Shown here piece by piece: positions 59,490 through 64,000 of a stretch of DNA of 64,000 nt. The stretch is from Streptomyces musisoli (GTDB taxonomy: Bacteria; Actinomycetota; Actinomycetes; Streptomycetales; Streptomycetaceae). The notes beneath the pieces are model-generated. The model was not told the DNA's origin, did no database searches, and was given only the letters and a program-made list of their open reading frames with translations. Location of the stretch: contig NZ_JAERRH010000015.1 in NCBI RefSeq assembly GCF_016741855.1, forward strand, positions 116,640 through 180,639, read 5' to 3'. The translations under genes were made by a program, and so were the position numbers. The first letter of the stretch is position 1. Every line of letters begins with the position of its first letter.

Positions 59490-61061
59490 TCAGTCGGGGG
59501 CGACGGCCGCCGGCGCACGGCCGGGGCCGGATCCGCCGTCGTCCGCCGGGGCCTGGGCGTTCCCGGGTGCACGGTGGAACAGGCTGGCCGCACCGCCCAC
59601 GGCCAGGGTGATCACCACGCCGATGGGCACGAGCCACTGCGCGGCGATCGCGGTGGGCACGGTGGTTCCGGCCGTAGCGACGTCGATCTTGACGCCGCGC
59701 ACGATGTACGTCATGACGCCGACCGTCACCAGGAACGCGACGACGGCGTCGGTCTCGCTCGCGCGCCGCACGGTCCGCCCGAGGAGGAACGCGCCGAGGA
59801 GGGCGCCGTAGGTGTATCCCGCGATGGTCAGGCCGGTGAGGTAGACGTTCCCGGTGCCGGCGCTGAAGGCGCAGGCGAAGAGTGCCATCAGCCCGGCCCA
59901 CACCAGGGTCGTCAGCCGGGCGAGCCGGAGCAGGAATTCCTCGGAGGGCGCGCTGCGGAAGAGGCTGTGGATGATGTCGGCGACCGTCGAGTTCGACATC
60001 GAGTTCAGCGCCGAGGACAGCGACCCCATCGCCGCGCCGAGGATGCCGGCCACGAGCAGGCCGGAGATCACGACGGGCAGCCCGTGCAGGATGAAGTCCG
60101 GGTAGAGGTTGTCGGAGCTGGTCAGCCCCAGCTCCGTGAAGCTCTTGCCCTGGTTGTAGGACCACAGCAACGCGCCGACGAGGGAGAACGCGGCGAACTG
60201 CAGGGTGACGAAGACGCCGGAGGCGATCATGGCCTTCTGCCCGTCGCGCAGGGTCCGGGTGGCCAGGACGCGCTGGACGATGAGCTGGTCGGAGCCGTGG
60301 CTGGCCATCGCGAAGACGGCGCCGCCGACGATGGCGGTGGGGAGGGCGAACGGGGTGGTGAGGATGTGTGCCAGGCCGAAGTCGGTGTCGAACAGTGCGA
60401 ACCGGCCCGCGTGCAGGGCGCGCTGGAAGCCGTCACCGCCGGCATGACGGGAGAGCACGCCGATGGCGAGGAGGGCGCCGCCCAGGTACAGGCCCATCTG
60501 GATGGCATCGGTCCAGATGACCGCCTTGATGCCGCCGAGGTAGGTGTAGACGACGGTGATGATCGTGAGGACGACGATGACGGCGCGGTAGCTCGCGTGC
60601 ACGCCGAACTCGTCGAGCAGCAGCTTGATGGGGATGGCGGAGGCGAACAGCCGTACGCCCTCGGCGAGCAGCCGGGTGAAGACGAAGGTCACCGAGGCGA
60701 GCCCCTGAAGCTTCAGCCCGAATCTGCTGCCGAGGTACTGGTAGGCGCTGACGAAGCCGCCCCGCTTGTACAGCGGAATCAGCGCGGTCGCCACGACGAC
60801 GCGTCCGATGACGTAGCCGAGAGCCAGCTCGACGTTTCCGAAGCCCTGCCCGCTGTACGCGCCGCCCGGCACGCTGATGACGGTGAGGACGCTGGTCTCG
60901 GTGGCCACCACGGAGAACGAGACGGTCCACCAGGGCATGTGGCCCTCGCCGACGAAGTAGTCCTTCGCCGTCTTCTGCCGTCCGGCCAGGCGAAGTCCGA
61001 TCACGGCGATCGCCAGCAGATAGACGACGACCACCAACAGGTCGAGTTGACGCACGCTCAC
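59490..61061 (-). CDS. Sodium:solute symporter (SSS family)
   Basis: 523 residues with about 13 membrane spans. DYFVGEGHMPWWTVSFSVVATETS at the start is the SSS signature region, with GGIKAVIWTDAIQMGLYLGG and AAMGSLSSALNSMSNSTVADI following. The subfamily transports sugars, sialic acids or related solutes with Na+. Its place next to anmK suggests uptake of anhydro-MurNAc or other amino sugars (inference). Confidence 0.92.
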   Translation of the reverse strand: MSVRQLDLLVVVVYLLAIAVIGLRLAGRQKTAKDYFVGEGHMPWWTVSFSVVATETSVLTVISVPGGAYSGQGFGNVELALGYVIGRVVVATALIPLYKRGGFVSAYQYLGSRFGLKLQGLASVTFVFTRLLAEGVRLFASAIPIKLLLDEFGVHASYRAVIVVLTIITVVYTYLGGIKAVIWTDAIQMGLYLGGALLAIGVLSRHAGGDGFQRALHAGRFALFDTDFGLAHILTTPFALPTAIVGGAVFAMASHGSDQLIVQRVLATRTLRDGQKAMIASGVFVTLQFAAFSLVGALLWSYNQGKSFTELGLTSSDNLYPDFILHGLPVVISGLLVAGILGAAMGSLSSALNSMSNSTVADIIHSLFRSAPSEEFLLRLARLTTLVWAGLMALFACAFSAGTGNVYLTGLTIAGYTYGALLGAFLLGRTVRRASETDAVVAFLVTVGVMTYIVRGVKIDVATAGTTVPTAIAAQWLVPIGVVITLAVGGAASLFHRAPGNAQAPADDGGSGPGRAPAAVAPD

Positions 61062-61242
61062 TCCTGCGCAACGGCCGCCGGCATGGACGGCGGGTGAGGA
61101 CAGTGGTCGTCACCCGTCATACCCGGGCGATGCAGAAATCGTGCGCGACAGGCGCGTTCACTGCGAGCAGGCGCGCGCCGTGTCCGAGTCGCCGCGGTCG
61201 CCCGGTGTCACCGAGGACGCGACGCGATGTCCGTGGCGGGCC

Positions 61243-61665
61243 TCAGACCGTCGGGTCCCAGAGCCCGCCGGCCTCGCCGCGGGCGAGGTGCTCGCCGTAG
61301 ATGCCGACCTTCCGGGCGATGACCGAGCGGCACTCCTCAAGCGCCTGGATCTGTGCCTCCACGCGCCGTTGATGGGCGTCGAGGAGCCGTAGCCGTTCGG
61401 CCTCGTTGCCCGGACCGTGCCGCACCAGCTCGGCGAACCGTTTGAGTTCGGCGAGCGGCATGCCGGATTCACGCAGCTTGATGCAGATCAGCAGCCAGTC
61501 GACGTCGGCGGTGGTGTATCGCCGTCGGCCGCCCGTGGTGCGCTGGATCGGTCCGACGAGGAGGCCCTCGCGCTCGTAGAAGCGCAGCGCGTGCACGCTG
61601 AGTCCGGTCCGCTCGGCCACCTCGCCGATGCTCAGTGGCTCCGCGGGGGTCTCGGTAGTCGCCAT
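61243..61665 (-). CDS. MerR-family regulator
   Basis: 140 residues. SIGEVAERTGLSVHALRFYEREGLL is the MerR winged helix, followed by GGRRRYTTADVDWLLICIKLRESGMPLAELKRF and a coiled-coil dimer helix. No Cys pattern for metal sensing. Divergent from an SDR gene whose promoter has a 19-bp spacer, the MerR target form. Confidence 0.93.
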   Translation of the reverse strand: MATTETPAEPLSIGEVAERTGLSVHALRFYEREGLLVGPIQRTTGGRRRYTTADVDWLLICIKLRESGMPLAELKRFAELVRHGPGNEAERLRLLDAHQRRVEAQIQALEECRSVIARKVGIYGEHLARGEAGGLWDPTV

Positions 61666-61681
61666 ACCGCCAGCCTAGGAC

Positions 61682-61712
61682 TTGATCTAGACCGTCCTCT
61701 AGTTCGTAGCGT
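61682..61712 (+). promoter_or_regulatory. MerR-type promoter with 19-bp spacer
   Basis: -35 TTGATC (61682-61687), a 19-bp spacer holding CTAGA-ccgtcc-TCTAG (61687-61702), and -10 TAGCGT (61707-61712). The start of transcription would fall at or next to the ATG at 61720, giving a leaderless message. Confidence 0.7.
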
Positions 61713-61719
61713 CGTCGGC

Positions 61720-62691
61720 ATGACCACCACTGATCAGCAGTCGCTCGGCTCGCCCTTCACCGCCACCAGCACCGCGGAGGACGTCATGGCCGGCCTCGAT
61801 CTGGCCGGCACGACCGCCGTCGTGACCGGGGGCTACTCCGGACTCGGCCTGGAAACCACCCGGCGGCTGGCGGCCGCCGGGGCCCGGGTCATCGTTCCCG
61901 CACGCCGGCCCGCCGCGGCCCGTGCCGCCCTCGCGGAGGTGGACCGCTGCGACATCATTCCCATGGACCTGTCGGACCCCGACAGCGTGCGCGCCGCCGC
62001 CGCTCGGCTCGGCGACTTCGTCGAACGCCTCGACCTTCTCATGGCGATCGCGGGCGTCATGGCCACCCCTGAGCGCCGCGTCGGGCCCGGCTGGGAAAGC
62101 CAGCTCGCCGTCAACCACTTCGGACACTTCACACTCGCCTGCGAGCTCTACCCGCTCCTGGCCGCCGCCGGCGGTGCCCGCGTCGTCGTCAACAGCTCCG
62201 CCGGGCACACCCTGACCGACATCCGCTGGCACGACCCGCACTTCCGCACCGGCTACGACAAGTGGCTGGCCTACGGTCAGGCCAAGACCGCCAACGTCCT
62301 GTTCGCCGTGCGGCTCGACGCTCTCGGACGCAACGACGGAGTCCGGGCGTTCGCACTCCACCCGGGCAAGATCATGACCGGCCTCCAGCGCGAGATGTCA
62401 CGTCAGGAGCAGATCGACCGTGGCTGGGTGGACGACCACGGCAACGTGATCGGCGCCGGCTTCAAGACACCCTCCCAAGGCGCCGCCACGGGTCTGTGGG
62501 CGGCCACGTCTCCCCTTCTCGACGGCCGTGGCGGGCTCTACCTCGAGGACTGCGACGTCACACGTGTCTCCGCACCCGCCGAGCCCATGGACGACGCCGG
62601 CGTCCGGGAGTACGCCATCGATCCCGAAGCCGCCGCACGCCTGTGGGGACTGTCCGCGGCGGCGACCGGCGCCGCCCCGGTCGTCCGGTGA
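61720..62691 (+). CDS. Short-chain dehydrogenase/reductase, MerR-controlled
   Basis: 323 residues. Cofactor motif TGGYSGLGLETTRRL, AIAGVMA in place of NNAG, Ser in VVNSSAGHTL, and YGQAKTAN (Tyr-x-x-x-Lys). It resembles WW-domain-oxidoreductase/retinol-dehydrogenase-type SDRs. No ribosome site precedes the ATG, in keeping with a leaderless transcript. Substrate unknown; probably linked to the ligand sensed by the MerR protein. Confidence 0.92.
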   Translation: MTTTDQQSLGSPFTATSTAEDVMAGLDLAGTTAVVTGGYSGLGLETTRRLAAAGARVIVPARRPAAARAALAEVDRCDIIPMDLSDPDSVRAAAARLGDFVERLDLLMAIAGVMATPERRVGPGWESQLAVNHFGHFTLACELYPLLAAAGGARVVVNSSAGHTLTDIRWHDPHFRTGYDKWLAYGQAKTANVLFAVRLDALGRNDGVRAFALHPGKIMTGLQREMSRQEQIDRGWVDDHGNVIGAGFKTPSQGAATGLWAATSPLLDGRGGLYLEDCDVTRVSAPAEPMDDAGVREYAIDPEAAARLWGLSAAATGAAPVVR

Positions 62692-62738
62692 ACCCGAACG
62701 GGCCGCTGCCCAGCCGCGGGCCCACGACCGGCACGCGA

Positions 62739-63977
62739 TCATCCCGGGTGACGAATCCGGGGCACGGCGGCGCTGTCCGCCCGCCCGCGTGCGGCACCCG
62801 GTGCTGTCCGGCCGGCCCCGGGCCGGTCACGGCGTGGCCGGGGCCGATCCCCTCCGTGTTCCGCCTCGTCGCGGTGGATCGGCGTTCTCGAACCGGTCAG
62901 GGGAACGCCCGTCCCGCCCCGTCTGACAGCGACGATCTCCGCCGCGATCGACAGGGCGGTCTCCTCCGGCGTCCGGGCGCCCAGGTCGAGGCCGATCGGG
63001 GAGCGCAGCCTCGTCAGCTCCCGTTCGGTGACGCCTTCCGCGCGCAGCCGCCGGTTGCGGTCCTCGTGGGTACGGCGTGAGCCCATCGCGCCGACGAACG
63101 CCACCGGCAGGCGCAGGGCCGCCTTCAGCAGGGGTACGTCGAACTTCGCGTCGTGGGTCAGCACGCACAGGACCGTGCGGGCGTCGGTGCCGGTGCGCCG
63201 CAGGTAGCGGTGCGGCCAGTCGACGACGACCTCGTCGGCGTCGGGGAAGCGGGCCCGCGTGGCGAAGACGGGGCGGGCGTCGCAGACGGTCACGTGATAG
63301 CCGAGGAACCTGCCGGCCCGTGCCAGCGCCGACGCGAAGTCGACCGCACCGAAGACGATCATGCGAGGGGGCGGCACGTTCGACTCGACGAGGACGGTCA
63401 GGCCCCCGGGGCAGCGTGAACCGTCCGCCGACAACTCCACCGTGCCCGTGCGGCCCGTCTCCAGCAGGGCCCGGGCTTCGGCCGCCACCGCTGCGTCCAG
63501 GTCGGGGCCGCCGCCGACACCGCCCTCGTACGCGCCGTCGGGCCGTACCAGCAGGGCCCGGCCGAGGAGGCCGGCGGGGCCGCGGACGATCCGGGCGAGG
63601 GCCGTCGGTTCGCGCCGGACAGCGGCCGACAGAGCCGATGCCAGGACCCGCCGGGCGGGGGCCTGTCCGCCCACCGGTGTGATCAGCATGTCGATCGTCC
63701 CGCCGCAGGTCAGTCCTACGGCGAACGCGTCGTCGTCGCTGTAGCCGAACCGTTCGGTGACGCTCTCGCCCGTCTCCAGCGCTTGCAGGCACAGGTCGTA
63801 GACCGCGCCCTCCACGCATCCGCCGGAGACCGAGCCGATGACGGTGCCCGCGCTGTCGACGGCGAGGGCGGCGCCCGGACCTCTTGGGGCGCTGCCGCCG
63901 ACCGCCACCACGGTGGCGACGGCGTACTCCCGGCCCTCTTCGGTCCAGCGGTCCAGCTCCTCGGCCAGGTCAAGCAT
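62739..63977 (-). CDS. xdhC: XdhC/CoxI-family molybdenum-cofactor chaperone
   Basis: 412 residues. The N-terminal XdhC_CoxI domain has VATVVAVGGSAPRGPGAAL, GSVSGGCVEGAVYD and GLTCGGTIDMLI. The C-terminal Rossmann part has MIVFGAVDFASALARAGRFLGYHVTVCDARP and FVGAMGSRRTHEDR. XdhC binds and inserts the sulfurated Mo cofactor into xanthine-dehydrogenase-type enzymes. The natural end is near GSRTPIHRDE; about 40 further Arg/Pro/Gly-rich residues suggest a lost stop codon. ATG 63977 overlaps the stop of an upstream gene (TGATG), probably the oxidoreductase itself. Confidence 0.92.
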   Translation of the reverse strand: MLDLAEELDRWTEEGREYAVATVVAVGGSAPRGPGAALAVDSAGTVIGSVSGGCVEGAVYDLCLQALETGESVTERFGYSDDDAFAVGLTCGGTIDMLITPVGGQAPARRVLASALSAAVRREPTALARIVRGPAGLLGRALLVRPDGAYEGGVGGGPDLDAAVAAEARALLETGRTGTVELSADGSRCPGGLTVLVESNVPPPRMIVFGAVDFASALARAGRFLGYHVTVCDARPVFATRARFPDADEVVVDWPHRYLRRTGTDARTVLCVLTHDAKFDVPLLKAALRLPVAFVGAMGSRRTHEDRNRRLRAEGVTERELTRLRSPIGLDLGARTPEETALSIAAEIVAVRRGGTGVPLTGSRTPIHRDEAEHGGDRPRPRRDRPGAGRTAPGAARGRADSAAVPRIRHPG

Positions 63978-64000
63978 CAGGCGCCTCTCCCGCGGCCGAC
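63977..64000 (-). CDS. 3' end of the gene upstream of xdhC
   Basis: Eight codons ending in TGA at 63977, reading VGRGRGA before the stop, in frame coupling with the xdhC ATG. From context it is likely a molybdopterin dehydrogenase subunit, but too little is visible to say. Confidence 0.35.
   Translation of the reverse strand, partial: VGRGRGA

Noticed and set aside
59118..61097. 659-codon plus-strand frame covering anmK start and the symporter
   Set aside because: Antisense shadow rich in Gly/Asp/Glu with no membrane segments; the minus frame is a clear SSS transporter.

Overview
The window is about 70% or more G+C. Genes show strong third-position G/C bias, starts are often GTG or TTG, and many adjacent genes overlap by ATGA or TGATG. 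The families seen (DUF6191, DUF6174, DUF3995, Imm49, CebR-type operator, GH12 cellulase, many TetR and MarR regulators) point to a Streptomyces or close relative. The number of accessory genes, IS remnants and broken genes suggests a chromosome-arm region. I saw no rRNA, tRNA or CRISPR array.

Positions 1-7442 (minus strand) hold a biosynthetic operon. In transcription order it reads: B12-binding radical SAM enzyme, SyrP/TauD-type oxygenase, MFS exporter, MbtH-like protein, and an NRPS (C-A visible) that runs off the left edge. The radical SAM enzyme belongs to a family usually met in RiPP clusters, so its place at the head of an NRPS operon is the most interesting biosynthetic signal. The visible condensation domain has a broken HHxxxDG motif. 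A LysR/flavodoxin-fold divergon with a clear palindrome, and a lipoprotein, follow.

10.2-12.8 kb is a scar zone: two inverted remnants of one IS5-type transposase flank an alpha/beta hydrolase, and one remnant is fused to the stump of a MOSC-domain gene. 12.8-23.7 kb is a patchwork of regulator/enzyme pairs (TetR/saccharopine dehydrogenase-like; MarR/SDR with a 41-bp palindrome), two orphan polymorphic-toxin immunity genes (Imm5-like, Imm49), small DUF proteins, an amidohydrolase, a frameshifted ArsR gene coupled to a VOC protein, and a GNAT.

Two MoxR-ATPase/vWA systems dominate the middle. A three-gene set (23.9-28.2 kb) encodes an unknown protein, a MoxR ATPase and a HExxH-plus-vWA protein. 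A five-gene set (36.0-46.3 kb) encodes DUF4132, MoxR, DUF5682, vWA and a SWIM zinc-finger protein, and every junction in it overlaps by 1 to 4 bp. The five-gene set is preceded by a 15-bp-period repeat array of about 12 copies. By analogy with other MoxR-vWA systems these look like chaperone or conflict machines, but their function cannot be read from the sequence. Between them lie a HAD phosphatase, a GNAT, a BNR-repeat exported protein, a DUF2182/DUF1326 pair, a subtilase remnant, a RelE/ParE-like small protein, a VanX-type dipeptidase and a methyltransferase.

46.7-64 kb holds a Tat-exported lipase-like hydrolase, small proteins, a PPOX protein, a TetR/EamA pair with its operator, a small secreted protein, an ABC-F protein with a leader, a TetR/DUF1772 divergon with two 13-bp palindromes, a PAP2 membrane phosphatase, a strong terminator, a CebR box before a GH12 endoglucanase, AnmK with a sodium:solute symporter, a MerR/SDR divergon with a 19-bp-spacer promoter, and XdhC at the right edge.
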